Assembly (NCBI GenBank): GCA_003354055.1
Contig: PIVQ01000060.1
Coordinates: 1 to 19,845 of the forward strand
Direction: 5' to 3'
Source: Desulfobacteraceae bacterium
GTDB taxonomy: Bacteria > Desulfobacterota > Desulfobacteria > Desulfobacterales > Desulfobacteraceae
Length of the DNA stretch: 19,845 nt
The notes under the pieces: generated by a model
The model's input: the letters and a program-made list of their open reading frames with translations, nothing else
Told to the model about the DNA's origin: nothing
Database searches by the model: none
Shown: positions 7,140 through 14,942 of the stretch, piece by piece
How the letters are laid out: every line of letters begins with the position of its first letter
Numbering within the stretch: the stretch's first letter is position 1
Made by a program: the position numbers and the translations under genes

Positions 7140-8483
7140 CTATCGGCCGCCCCGTCTGAATAAGACAATTTTAATGGTCTCAAAGACGATGAGCAGCTCA
7201 AGAAAGATGGACAGATTATTGATATAGTACAGGTCATACCTGAGTTTTTCCACCGCGTCACCCAGAGAGGCTCCGTAAGGATACATGACCTGAGCCCACC
7301 CCGTGATTCCGGGCTTAATGGCATGGCGTTCCGCATAATAAGGCGTTACTTTGGAGATCTGGTCCACAAATTCAGGCCGTTCAGGCCTGGGACCGATAAA
7401 ACTCATATCCCCCTTGAGGACATTGATCAGCTGGGGCAGTTCATCAATCCGGGTTTTCCTTATAAATGTCCCGAACCGCGTCACCCTGGGATCGTTTTCC
7501 ACGGCCCATGACGCACCGGTTTTATTTTCAGAATTCTGTGCCATGGACCTGAATTTATAGATGGTAAATACTTTCCCGTTCAATCCCACTCGCTGTTGAA
7601 AATAAAAGACCGGGCCCTTCGAATCCAGTTTTATCATCAGGGCAACAATGGGGGAAAAGGGAAGGCAGATCCCCAGGAGAACGGATGCAAAAATCAAATC
7701 CAGAATTTTCTTCAGGGACCGGATAAAGGGGGTAATAAGAAACCCGCTGCTCTGGACCAGCCAGGAGGGATTGATATGTTCAACCGGTATCTTACCGGTC
7801 ATGAGCTCAAAAAAACTGGGATAGTCCAGAATTTTAACCCCCATGAGTTTGCAGGTGACCAGCTTGGCTGCCGTCAGGTTGCCCCGCCGTTCGGTTAGGG
7901 CAATCACAATGGCTCTGGCATGGGTTTCCTTGGCAATTTCAACAATCTGCTCGATATCACCCAGGATTTTTGAATCCGGCACGGTAACCGGGTCAATGGG
8001 GGTTTTAATGTAGCCTGCCAGCTCGTATTTCCCAGGGGACTCTTTGATCAGGCTTTCCACATTCTCAGCCGTTGCCCCGGTGCCGATGACAATGAGTTTT
8101 TCAGCAAACATCAGTGCATTGTTTGATTTATGGAATATGTTCTGCCATCCGTTTTGAAAAATGAAAAACATGAGACTTGTTTCCAAAACCTCCGGAAACG
8201 CATTCACATGGCCTCTGGGCAGGACAAGGATGAATATCAGCGTAAACACTTGGGCCAGGATAGATCTGAGCAAGCGCTCTTTAAAGCTCCAGCGTTCCGG
8301 CAGATAAACCTCGCACAGGAATGAAAACACCAGGGCCAAAGGAATGAAGTAAAGACTCCAGACCGGCATGGCAGCAGGTTTGATACCGGCCACCAGCATC
8401 AGCACCACAATACCGGCCAGACAATCCCCTGCCAGAAGAATGATTTTATGTCTAACCAGACTGCCTTTTGCTAGAAGTCCCAC
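7140..8483 (-). CDS. Polyprenyl-phosphate sugar-1-phosphate transferase (exopolysaccharide initiation)
   Basis: This 447-residue inner-membrane enzyme starts with GTG 8483-8481, with AGGCGG just upstream. Residues 10-120 give about four membrane segments. Residues 127-225 form a Rossmann-like domain with 'LIVIGTGATAENV' (CoA_binding_3 type), and a further membrane-entering helix lies at 258-285. Residues 285-447 are the catalytic Bac_transf domain with 'QQRVGLNGKVFTIYKFRSM', the catalytic pair Asp347-Glu348 in 'TRIDELPQL', 'GPRPERPEF' and 'KPGITGWAQV'. It transfers a sugar-1-phosphate from a nucleotide sugar to undecaprenyl phosphate, the first step of a repeat unit. The C-terminal 'YPYGASLGDAVEKLRYDLYY' closely resembles the sugar transferases associated with PEP-CTERM/exosortase loci. 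No exosortase or glycosyltransferase cluster is present here, so the donor sugar and final polymer are unknown. Confidence 0.93.
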   Translation of the reverse strand: MGLLAKGSLVRHKIILLAGDCLAGIVVLMLVAGIKPAAMPVWSLYFIPLALVFSFLCEVYLPERWSFKERLLRSILAQVFTLIFILVLPRGHVNAFPEVLETSLMFFIFQNGWQNIFHKSNNALMFAEKLIVIGTGATAENVESLIKESPGKYELAGYIKTPIDPVTVPDSKILGDIEQIVEIAKETHARAIVIALTERRGNLTAAKLVTCKLMGVKILDYPSFFELMTGKIPVEHINPSWLVQSSGFLITPFIRSLKKILDLIFASVLLGICLPFSPIVALMIKLDSKGPVFYFQQRVGLNGKVFTIYKFRSMAQNSENKTGASWAVENDPRVTRFGTFIRKTRIDELPQLINVLKGDMSFIGPRPERPEFVDQISKVTPYYAERHAIKPGITGWAQVMYPYGASLGDAVEKLRYDLYYINNLSIFLELLIVFETIKIVLFRRGGR

Positions 8484-8526
8484 AATCCGCCTAAGAAGTA
8501 TTAATGGTTAAAGGGTATTGTCTGGT

Positions 8527-8553
8527 TTTATAGTTAACCCCTTGCCATGTCAA
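8527..8553 (-). promoter_or_regulatory. Candidate sigma-70 promoter for the sugar transferase operon
   Basis: On the minus strand a perfect TTGACA (8553-8548) is followed by 15 bases and TATAAA (8532-8527). The boxes are strong but the spacer is two bases short of the optimum. Transcription from here would begin near 8520, leaving a leader of about 37 bases before the GTG at 8483. A sigma-54 reading of the overlapping TGGCA was considered, but the -12 GC is absent. Confidence 0.42.
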
Positions 8554-8614
8554 GTGCGAGTGGAATCTTCCATTGTGATTGCCGGTGCGGTATGTTAAAT
8601 TTTATTTATATCAA

Positions 8615-8758
8615 ATAACCCCACAGTCCACCGCAGGTCGTAAACAGATTATTTGTACTTCAACTCGCATTCAATACTCGGAAAATTTAATACCACTGTA
8701 GACGTTCTGAATTTATCCTGATGATGATGCCTGTAAGCCGGGGTTCCTGTGGGGTTAT
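8615..8758 (+). other. Candidate structured leader closed by a 12-bp inverted repeat
   Basis: ATAACCCCACAG (8615-8626) and CTGTGGGGTTAT (8747-8758) are perfect reverse complements separated by 120 bases. Just inside, GCAGG (8633-8637) can pair with CCTGT (8730-8734) using one G-U pair. As RNA this would close a domain of about 144 bases, ending 34 bases before the start of the ABM-fold gene, an arrangement seen in cis-regulatory leaders. No known riboswitch class was recognised. The gene-free stretch 8484-8792 otherwise holds the minus-strand promoter above and a 7-bp inverted repeat (TGCGAGT 8555-8561 / ACTCGCA 8663-8669). The element could also be a remnant of a small mobile element or a binding site. 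Confidence 0.3.
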
Positions 8759-8792
8759 GAAATCAGAATCAATTCATAGCAAGGGGGGACTT

Positions 8793-9137
8793 ATGATTGC
8801 CAAAGTGATTATCAAAAGAAAGGTTATACTGGATAAAGAAAAGGAATTTTTTGCGCTTCTCCGGCAGCTTCGTTCCACTGCCATGGAACAGAACGGGTAT
8901 ATTTCCGGGGAAACTTTGATTTGCGCTGAGCAGACCAATACAGTACTGGTCATCAGTAAGTGGGCATCCCTGGGCCATTGGAATGAGTGGAAGGCGAATG
9001 CCATAAGAAGGCAGATAGACTATCAATTGAGTGCATTGCAGGACGAACCCACCATATATGAACCTTATGTTTTCAGCAGATATAAAGTTGCGGCTGAACT
9101 CGGTTTCCCTCCGCCTCTTCAGGAACAGGAATTGTAA
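8793..9137 (+). CDS. ABM-fold (antibiotic biosynthesis monooxygenase-like) small protein
   Basis: This is a 114-residue protein. ATG 8793 is preceded by AAGGGGG (8781-8787) at good spacing; the in-frame ATG at 8721 has no ribosome site. It has the dimeric ferredoxin-like ABM pattern: a first strand 'IAKVIIKRKVI', a helix with 'EKEFFALLRQLRSTAMEQNGYISGETL', then 'VLVISKWASLGHWNEWKAN' with the typical tryptophans in the W-x-S-x-x-x-W-x-x-W arrangement. The C-terminal proline-rich tail 'FPPPLQEQ' is extra. ABM proteins include cofactor-free quinol monooxygenases, haem-degrading enzymes and many of unknown role. No haem-oxygenase ligand set can be assigned. It lies upstream of the MscS-like gene, with 149 bases between them, so co-transcription is possible but not shown. 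Confidence 0.78.
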   Translation: MIAKVIIKRKVILDKEKEFFALLRQLRSTAMEQNGYISGETLICAEQTNTVLVISKWASLGHWNEWKANAIRRQIDYQLSALQDEPTIYEPYVFSRYKVAAELGFPPPLQEQEL

Positions 9138-9183
9138 GTGCATATTGAAAATTTCAGTGCAGTTTAGCGCTTGTAGTGCTTTT

Positions 9184-9210
9184 GCTGTTCTCGCTGTTCT
9201 CGCTGTTTTA
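9184..9210 (+). repeat. Short tandem repeat of a 9-base unit (three copies)
   Basis: GCTGTTCTC occurs at 9184-9192 and 9193-9201, and a degenerate third copy GCTGTTTTA follows at 9202-9210. The array lies in the leader between the ABM-fold gene and the MscS-like gene. It could vary in copy number through slippage and change leader length; no function can be read from it. Confidence 0.6.
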
Positions 9211-9220
9211 TGGTATGTTG

Positions 9221-9255
9221 GGCCACTTGGTCGTAGGGCCGCAGGCCAACTGGCC
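9221..9255 (+). terminator. Imperfect inverted repeat, possible terminator or attenuator
   Basis: GGCCACTTGG (9221-9230) can pair with CCAACTGGCC (9246-9255) with one mismatch, leaving a 15-base loop. It is followed by a T-rich run (ACATTTTCT). The stem is GC-rich but the loop is large and the T tract is broken, so termination would be partial at best. It sits 118 bases after the ABM-fold stop and 31 bases before the MscS-like GTG, where it could end the first transcript or attenuate the second. Confidence 0.3.
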
Positions 9256-9286
9256 ACATTTTCTATTCGATTTAAAAGGAGAATTC

Positions 9287-10993
9287 GTGAATATAAAGCT
9301 GAACATTCTGATTGCTGTTCTGGTATTGACCTTCACTGCGCCCGGGTTTGGCGGTCAGGATGACGAAGGCACGTCCGCCGTAATATCTTCCCAACCTGTT
9401 GCAAAGAGTCTGTCCTTCGGAGTTGAGGCGGAAAAGGAAAAAGCCACCCTTGCGATGCTTCAATCCATTGTCCGGCTCAAGAATAATTTGAAACAGCGGA
9501 TGACTGAGAAAAAGCAACTCATTAACCAGGCCGATTCTGAAACGGAAAAAACCTATCTGGCTGCGGAACTCAAGGAGATGGACGAGCAACTGGCCGGTGC
9601 CGTAGTGGATTTTGAGAGGATAGCCACCGGGGTGGATGTGGGGCTGTTTGCGGCAAAAAAAGCAGAGCATTTTAACTGGCAAAATGAGCTGGTCTCATTG
9701 ATAGAGCCCGGGATCATGGAGCTCAAGCGGCTCACCGTAAAGGCCAGGCACAAGACCAAACTCAAGGATGCGTTGTCTGCCTATCAGAGTCTGGTGCCTG
9801 TGGCGTTCAAGGCCCGGACACGGATTGAAATATTGATCAGCAGGGCAGAAGATCCTGATTTGAAAAAATCCCTGGAAGGGTTGCTGCCGGAGTACCGTGG
9901 GGTGGAAAGCCAGATTAAAAATAAGCTGGACCTGGTCCGGCTGCAATTGGAGGAAATTCAACGGGAAGAGACCTCCATCATTGACAGCTCCAGTAAATCG
10001 GTTAAGAATTTTTTCAAAACCAGGGGGCTGTTTCTCTTTATTGCTCTGGTTGTCTGTATCGGTGTTGTTTTCTTTCTGCGGTTCTTTTACAGGACGTTTA
10101 TAAGACTGGTGCCTGGCTATAAGGCCAGGTACAGGCCCTTTCATATCCGGGTCCTGGAACTGGTATACAGGACTTTGACCCTGATCGTTACCCTGCTGGC
10201 CGTTATCCTGGTATTTTATGCCTTTGAGGACTGGGTACTGCTATCGCTTGCCATTATTTTTCTCATGGGTATTGCCTGGGCTGCCAAGAACACCCTGCCC
10301 AAGTTTGTGCACCAGAGCAGGCTCATGCTTAATATCGGGGCAGTGAGGGAAGGGGAGCGCCTGATATATGACGGGATTCCCTGGCTGGTCAAGCATATCA
10401 ATGTCTATACCATTCTGGACAACCCCACGCTGGGTATCCAGCTTCGGATTCCCATTGAAGACCTCATGGATAAAACCTCCAGAACATTTCATCCGTCCGA
10501 GCCCTGGTTTCCCTGTCGTAAAAACGACTGGGTAATCCTTGCGGACGGTACCCGGGGCGGGGTGATCAGCCTCTCCCATGAAACCGTGGAGCTGGTCCGG
10601 CGGGGTGGGGCTCGCAAGACCTATCAGACATCTGATTTTCTGGCATTGTCTCCCTTGAACCTTTCGGTAAATTTCAGGCTGAAAATACCCTTTGGTATCT
10701 CCTATGCCCATCAAAAGGATGTTACAGGCGTCATCCCTAAGCTTTTGTCTGAGCATATTTCCGAGCAGATAGAAGCCGAAGGGTATACGGATGACTTGCT
10801 GAATCTGCGGGTTGAGTTTGCCGAGGCTGCGGCTTCATCCCTGGATCTTGTGGTGATTGCCGACTTCAAAGGAGATACGGCACCCTTATACAATAGATTG
10901 TCACGGGCCATTCAGCGTTGGTGTGTGGATGCGGCGACACACAATGGGTGGGATATTCCCTTTCCTCAGCTTACAATTCACCGTGAATCCTGA
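9287..10993 (+). CDS. MscS-family mechanosensitive channel with long periplasmic coiled-coil domain
   Basis: This is a 568-residue protein. GTG 9287 is placed 5 bases after AAAGGAG and gives a clear signal peptide (residues 1-23). An in-frame ATG at 9176 lacks a ribosome site and lies in the repeat region. Residues 45-240 are charged and helical, probably a periplasmic coiled coil. Three membrane segments follow (about 248-266, 294-313 and 316-333). The pore-helix region is degenerate: 'MGIAWAAKN' in place of the glycine/alanine-rich MscS pore. The beta domain follows (350-395, 'REGERLIYDGIPWLVKHI'), and residues 405-460 look like a second, similar beta domain ('KNDWVILADGTRGGVISLS'). The protein ends with the family's vestibule and beta-barrel tail 'GWDIPFPQLTIH'. 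The expected role is release of solutes on hypo-osmotic shock, but the atypical pore makes a sensory or regulatory role possible. Confidence 0.82.
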   Translation: MNIKLNILIAVLVLTFTAPGFGGQDDEGTSAVISSQPVAKSLSFGVEAEKEKATLAMLQSIVRLKNNLKQRMTEKKQLINQADSETEKTYLAAELKEMDEQLAGAVVDFERIATGVDVGLFAAKKAEHFNWQNELVSLIEPGIMELKRLTVKARHKTKLKDALSAYQSLVPVAFKARTRIEILISRAEDPDLKKSLEGLLPEYRGVESQIKNKLDLVRLQLEEIQREETSIIDSSSKSVKNFFKTRGLFLFIALVVCIGVVFFLRFFYRTFIRLVPGYKARYRPFHIRVLELVYRTLTLIVTLLAVILVFYAFEDWVLLSLAIIFLMGIAWAAKNTLPKFVHQSRLMLNIGAVREGERLIYDGIPWLVKHINVYTILDNPTLGIQLRIPIEDLMDKTSRTFHPSEPWFPCRKNDWVILADGTRGGVISLSHETVELVRRGGARKTYQTSDFLALSPLNLSVNFRLKIPFGISYAHQKDVTGVIPKLLSEHISEQIEAEGYTDDLLNLRVEFAEAAASSLDLVVIADFKGDTAPLYNRLSRAIQRWCVDAATHNGWDIPFPQLTIHRES

Positions 10994-11225
10994 TCAGATC
11001 GTTGCTGTGGCTCAGGGGAAATCCCTTGACTTGACGGTAGTTTACAGGAATACTTAAAACTTGAGACAGGGGCGGAGTTTCAACCAACCGGAATATACAA
11101 AAAGAGTTAAGGGTCGGCTCCAAAATTACTTGATCTTTTGTTTTTAAAATACCCAGTCTTTTAAGGGGTTTTGGAAATAATTTAGATCACGTTATTTTGT
11201 AAAGATTCCTAACAGGGGCAAAGTC

Positions 11226-13193
11226 ATGAATTTGAACTCCCATCTTCTGGGCGATCTTTTGGTCGGCATGGGTACGATTTCAAAAGGGCAGCTGGAAGAG
11301 GCTCTGGCATTTCAACAGGGATTTGTAGAGGATGCTCTGCTGGAAGCAGATCTGGACCGGACAGAGCTCATCTCCAGGGGAAGGCGGGCAAGCAGTCCTG
11401 TTCCGAAGCTGGGGACAATTCTGGTGGATAAAGGGTATTTAACCGAAGACCAACTGACCCCTGCCCTGGAGGTTCAACACCAGCGGGCAACCGAACTCAG
11501 CCGGCTGGACAGCCATAAACTGGCCACTGCCCTTGAGGTGGGGTTTATCATCAACTCCACCATCAACCTGGTGGATGTGCTTTCCCTGATCATGAAATAC
11601 GCCAATATTGTCACGGATTCCGTTGCCTCCACCCTGATGCTTCTGGATGAAAAAACCGGGGAACTTGTTTTTTCGGTTCCTACAGGGCCCAATGCAGACC
11701 AGCTTGAGGATATCCGGATTCCCCCAGGGAAAGGGGTTGCCGGATGGGTCGCGGAAAACGAGCAGTATGTGGTGGTGGAAGATACGGAAAAAGATACACG
11801 GTTTTACAATGAAGTGGATGCCATGACCGGTATTCAGACCAAGTCCCTCCTCTGCGTGCCCATGAAATCCAAACGGAAGCTCATCGGTGTGCTGGAAGTG
11901 ATCAATAAAAAGAACGGGGGCAGCTTTTCAGAGGACGATGCCCTGTTGCTGAGTATCTTTTCCCACCATGCCGCCATTGCCATTGAAAATGCCCTGCTGT
12001 TCAACTCCATGCAGGCCCGGATGGAAAAGGAGAAGCTCATTGAGCAGAAGGTTGCGGAATCTGAACGGCTTCGTTCCATCGGTACCCTGGCCGGCGGGAT
12101 TGCCCATGATTTCAACAATATTTTGAGTGCTATTATCGGGTATACGGAGCTGGCCCAGATGGAATCCGATAAGGACAGCCGTCCCTATTCCAACCTGTCA
12201 AAGGTGCTGGGCGCCTCCAACCGGGCCCGGGATCTCATCTCCCAGATTCTTACCTTCAGCCGTCAGTCTGAAAAGATACCAAAACCCATGCAGGTCAACC
12301 TTATCGTAAGAGAGGCATTAAGACTCCTGCGGGCAGCCCTGCCCAAAACCATTGAGATGAGGGAAGACATTGACTGCCGCTCGGTGATCATGGGGGATGC
12401 AACTCAGATCCACCAGGTGATCATGAACCTGTGTACCAATGCAGCCCATGCCATGGAAAAGGAGGGAGGCCCCCTGACTGTGTCGCTAAGCGAAGTCATT
12501 GTTGAACCGGAAACGGACGAATTGTCCATGCCGACGCTGGAACCAGGGCCCTATTTGAAACTGCAGGTAAAAGATTCAGGCAAGGGCATGCCCGCCTATG
12601 TAATGGAGCGGATTTTCGATCCTTTTTTTACCACCAAAGAAAAGGGACGGGGAACCGGGATGGGACTGGCTGTTGTCCACGGCATCGTAAAAAATCATGG
12701 GGGGGATATCCAGGTCGTAAGTGAGCCGGATAAAGGATCGATTTTTGAAATTTTCTTCCCGGTGATTGAGCGGGCCCCCGAACCCATTGCAAAGAAAGCT
12801 TCGGAGGCCGCCGCCCCAGGTGGAATCGAACATATCCTGATCGTGGATGATGAAATCATGCTGGTGGATGTGGCTAAAAGCCGGCTCAACTCCCTGGGAT
12901 ACAGGGTCACCATTGAGACAGACAGCATCCAGGCTCTGGAGCGGTTCAGACAGAATCCTGACGGCTATGACCTGGTGATTACGGATATATCCATGCCGGT
13001 GATGTCCGGCGATAAAATGGCCGGGGAGATCTTGGCCATCCGGCCCAATATTCCCATCATCCTCACCACAGGCTTCAGTGTGGAAATGTCGGAAGAGCTT
13101 GCCTACGAAATGGGGTTTAAGGGATTTTTAACCAAACCCATGAAGTTCAATGATCTTGCCCTGGCCGTGCGAAAGGCCCTTGACCAGGTTTAA
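11226..13193 (+). CDS. Hybrid sensor histidine kinase: MshEN-like, GAF, HisKA, HATPase, receiver
   Basis: This 655-residue cytoplasmic protein has no membrane segment. Residues 8-30 and 61-84 each fit the MshEN repeat LG-x2-L-x5-I/L-x4-L-x3-L-x2-Q ('LGDLLVGMGTISKGQLEEAL' and 'LGTILVDKGYLTEDQLTPAL'). They are separated by about 30 residues instead of the short spacer in c-di-GMP-binding MshEN domains. A GAF domain covers about 97-255 and a coiled linker follows. HisKA has the phospho-acceptor His294 in 'GGIAHDFNNIL'. The ATPase domain shows 'NLCTNAAHAM', 'DSGKGMP' and 'GTGMGLAVVHGIV'. Residues 535-655 are a receiver with Asp587 ('TDISMP') and the conserved lysine in 'LTKPM'. It likely integrates a small-molecule signal, possibly c-di-GMP, into a phosphorelay; no histidine phosphotransfer protein is seen. 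The start has a modest AGGGG site, and the 232-base upstream gap shows no confident promoter. Confidence 0.92.
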   Translation: MNLNSHLLGDLLVGMGTISKGQLEEALAFQQGFVEDALLEADLDRTELISRGRRASSPVPKLGTILVDKGYLTEDQLTPALEVQHQRATELSRLDSHKLATALEVGFIINSTINLVDVLSLIMKYANIVTDSVASTLMLLDEKTGELVFSVPTGPNADQLEDIRIPPGKGVAGWVAENEQYVVVEDTEKDTRFYNEVDAMTGIQTKSLLCVPMKSKRKLIGVLEVINKKNGGSFSEDDALLLSIFSHHAAIAIENALLFNSMQARMEKEKLIEQKVAESERLRSIGTLAGGIAHDFNNILSAIIGYTELAQMESDKDSRPYSNLSKVLGASNRARDLISQILTFSRQSEKIPKPMQVNLIVREALRLLRAALPKTIEMREDIDCRSVIMGDATQIHQVIMNLCTNAAHAMEKEGGPLTVSLSEVIVEPETDELSMPTLEPGPYLKLQVKDSGKGMPAYVMERIFDPFFTTKEKGRGTGMGLAVVHGIVKNHGGDIQVVSEPDKGSIFEIFFPVIERAPEPIAKKASEAAAPGGIEHILIVDDEIMLVDVAKSRLNSLGYRVTIETDSIQALERFRQNPDGYDLVITDISMPVMSGDKMAGEILAIRPNIPIILTTGFSVEMSEELAYEMGFKGFLTKPMKFNDLALAVRKALDQV

Positions 13194-13213
13194 TTGAGAC
13201 AAAAGGCCATTTT

Positions 13214-13270
13214 TTTTAAGAGCCGCTGGAGATTTTAAGAGCCGCTGGAGATTTTAAGAGCCGCTGGAGA
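13214..13270. repeat. Three perfect 19-bp tandem repeats between convergent genes
   Basis: The unit TTTTAAGAGCCGCTGGAGA occurs at 13214-13232, 13233-13251 and 13252-13270 with no mismatch. It fills most of the space between the hybrid kinase stop (13193) and the selO stop (13273). The unit has no internal hairpin and its length is not a multiple of three. The perfect identity points to recent slippage or duplication. It may act as a binding array or have no function. No normal rho-independent terminator is seen in this convergent gap. Confidence 0.92.
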
Positions 13271-13272
13271 AT

Positions 13273-14880
13273 TTATGAGCTGCAGGACAGCATGGAACAC
13301 CCAGGCTTATGCCGGGCCCACTCAGGTCGTTTTTCCGCATACTTTTCTTTTCCCGGTTGGTCATCATAGGGATGGCGGACCAGATCCAGCAGCTCCCTAA
13401 CCTGTGAATAATCTCCCTGTTCAGCCTTGTCAATGGCCATCTGTGCCAGGTAATTTCTCAGGACATATTTGGGATTGACCCGGTCCATTCTTTTTTTCCG
13501 CTCTTTATGACTATTATCGTCCTTTTTAAGCCTCGACCCGTAAACCCGCACCCAGCGCTGGAATTGATCAAGATAATTCCGGTCAATTTGTTCCGGTCTG
13601 TACAGGGCTTCTGCCAGAAAGGCGGCCAGCTCATCCGTATTCCATTCCAAATCCTTCACCGGATCAAACTCAGACAATCCCCGGAAAAAAATCGTATAAT
13701 CCGTTTCAACCGACTGGAGAAGATTCAACAGGTCTGTAATAATGGTATCATCATTTCCGGAGTCATAGGAGGTAAAGCCAAGTTTACCTGCCATCATGGT
13801 GTTCCATCCCCTTGTATAACCTGCGATGGCATCATCCAGTGCTGACTGGAGCGGTTCGGTGTGACCTATAACCGGCAGAATTGCATTGGCCAGCTGCCCC
13901 AGGTTCCAAAGGGCAATCTGGGGCTGGTTTTTAAAGCTGTACCGCAGGCTTGCGGCATCTGTGGTATTGGGAGTCCAGCCGGGATTGTAATCTTCCAGCC
14001 ACCCGTATGGGCCGTAATCTATGGTCAGTCCCAGAATTGACATATTGTCCGTATTCATCACGCCGTGGACAAAGCCCACCCGCATCCAGTGGATGATCAT
14101 ATCCATGGTCCGGTCACAGATTTCCCTGAACCAGGCCTCGTATTTATCCCCGGGCTTTAAATGGGGAAAATCCGTTTCTATTGTATAATCCATAAGCTGT
14201 TTTAGAATATCGTTTTCCCCCCGGGCCGCCAGGATCTGGAAGTTGCCGAACCGGGTAAAGGAGGGAGACATCCGGCAGACCACGGCACCTGGTTCTTCTT
14301 TGGGATGGCCGTCATAGAACATATCCCGCTCCACAGGCTCTCCGGTGAGGGTCAGGCTCAGGGCACGGGTAGTGGGGACCCCTAAATGAAACATGGCCTC
14401 GCTGCATAAAAACTCCCGGATGGAGGATCTTAAGACCGCGAGGCCGTCTGCGGTTCTGGAATAGGGGGTGGGGCCGGCGCCTTTGAGCTGAAGCATCCAC
14501 CGGTCCCCTGAAGCGTTGAGCACTTCTGTAAGATTGATGGCCCTGCCGTCCCCCAGCTGGCCTGCCCAATTGCCGAACTGCTGCCCGCCGTAGCACATGG
14601 CAAAGGGGTCCATTCCTGGCAGCACAAGATTGCCGGTGAGCACCCGGGTAAAAATTTCCGAGCGGCAGGCCTCTTCATTTAGATCAATGAGCCGGGCTGC
14701 CTCCCTGGAATAGGCCACAAGTTCCGGAGCTGTCACTGGGGTGGGGCGGACACGGGAATAGCAGGCGCGTGATACCTGACGCCGGAAGTTCCGGGATTCA
14801 GGGTCAGCCGGCAGTTCCCGGGTAAACCGGTTGTCAAAATTCAGAGTGTCTATCGACAGAACAGGTGGATTGGGTGTCAT
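13273..14880 (-). CDS. selO: SelO protein adenylyltransferase (AMPylating pseudokinase)
   Basis: This 535-residue protein starts at ATG 14880 with AAGGAGA upstream. SelO (YdiU/UPF0061) has a kinase fold that transfers AMP from ATP to serine, threonine or tyrosine of target proteins and takes part in redox stress responses. The family hallmarks are visible: 'GGQQFGNWAGQLGDGRA' near 98-114, Lys133 in 'LQLKGAGPTPYSR', Glu156 in 'SIREFL', and 'HGVMNTDNMSILGLTIDYGP' with Asp278, Asn279 and Asp288 for metal binding and catalysis. The C terminus is 'LSCSS', with Cys533 third from the end. Many eukaryotic SelO proteins carry selenocysteine there, so this is the cysteine form (TGC codon). The gene lies 62 bases after the rubrerythrin-like gene on the same strand, which fits a shared oxidative-stress role. 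Confidence 0.96.
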   Translation of the reverse strand: MTPNPPVLSIDTLNFDNRFTRELPADPESRNFRRQVSRACYSRVRPTPVTAPELVAYSREAARLIDLNEEACRSEIFTRVLTGNLVLPGMDPFAMCYGGQQFGNWAGQLGDGRAINLTEVLNASGDRWMLQLKGAGPTPYSRTADGLAVLRSSIREFLCSEAMFHLGVPTTRALSLTLTGEPVERDMFYDGHPKEEPGAVVCRMSPSFTRFGNFQILAARGENDILKQLMDYTIETDFPHLKPGDKYEAWFREICDRTMDMIIHWMRVGFVHGVMNTDNMSILGLTIDYGPYGWLEDYNPGWTPNTTDAASLRYSFKNQPQIALWNLGQLANAILPVIGHTEPLQSALDDAIAGYTRGWNTMMAGKLGFTSYDSGNDDTIITDLLNLLQSVETDYTIFFRGLSEFDPVKDLEWNTDELAAFLAEALYRPEQIDRNYLDQFQRWVRVYGSRLKKDDNSHKERKKRMDRVNPKYVLRNYLAQMAIDKAEQGDYSQVRELLDLVRHPYDDQPGKEKYAEKRPEWARHKPGCSMLSCSS

Positions 14881-14942
14881 GGCTCTCCTTTTACCGATGG
14901 TTCGGAGTTTAAGGTTCGCCTAACAGAATAAGCACTGGGGTA

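Noticed and set aside
7133..7336. Longer N terminus for the PilZ protein
   Set aside because: This stretch is an out-of-frame shadow of the sugar transferase gene, and a good ribosome site and ATG lie at 7132.
7140..7350. A full PEP-CTERM/exosortase locus
   Set aside because: Only the sugar transferase resembles that system; no exosortase and no protein with a PEP-CTERM tail is encoded here.
8533..8550. Sigma-54 promoter (TGGCA) ahead of the sugar transferase
   Set aside because: The -24 part fits but the -12 GC dinucleotide is missing.
9176..9286. Upstream ATG 9176 as the start of the MscS-like gene
   Set aside because: There is no ribosome site, the frame crosses the 9-base tandem repeat, and GTG 9287 has a strong site and gives a proper signal peptide.
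13214..13270. Short identical repeats as a CRISPR array
   Set aside because: The copies are directly adjacent with no spacers, and no cas gene is present.
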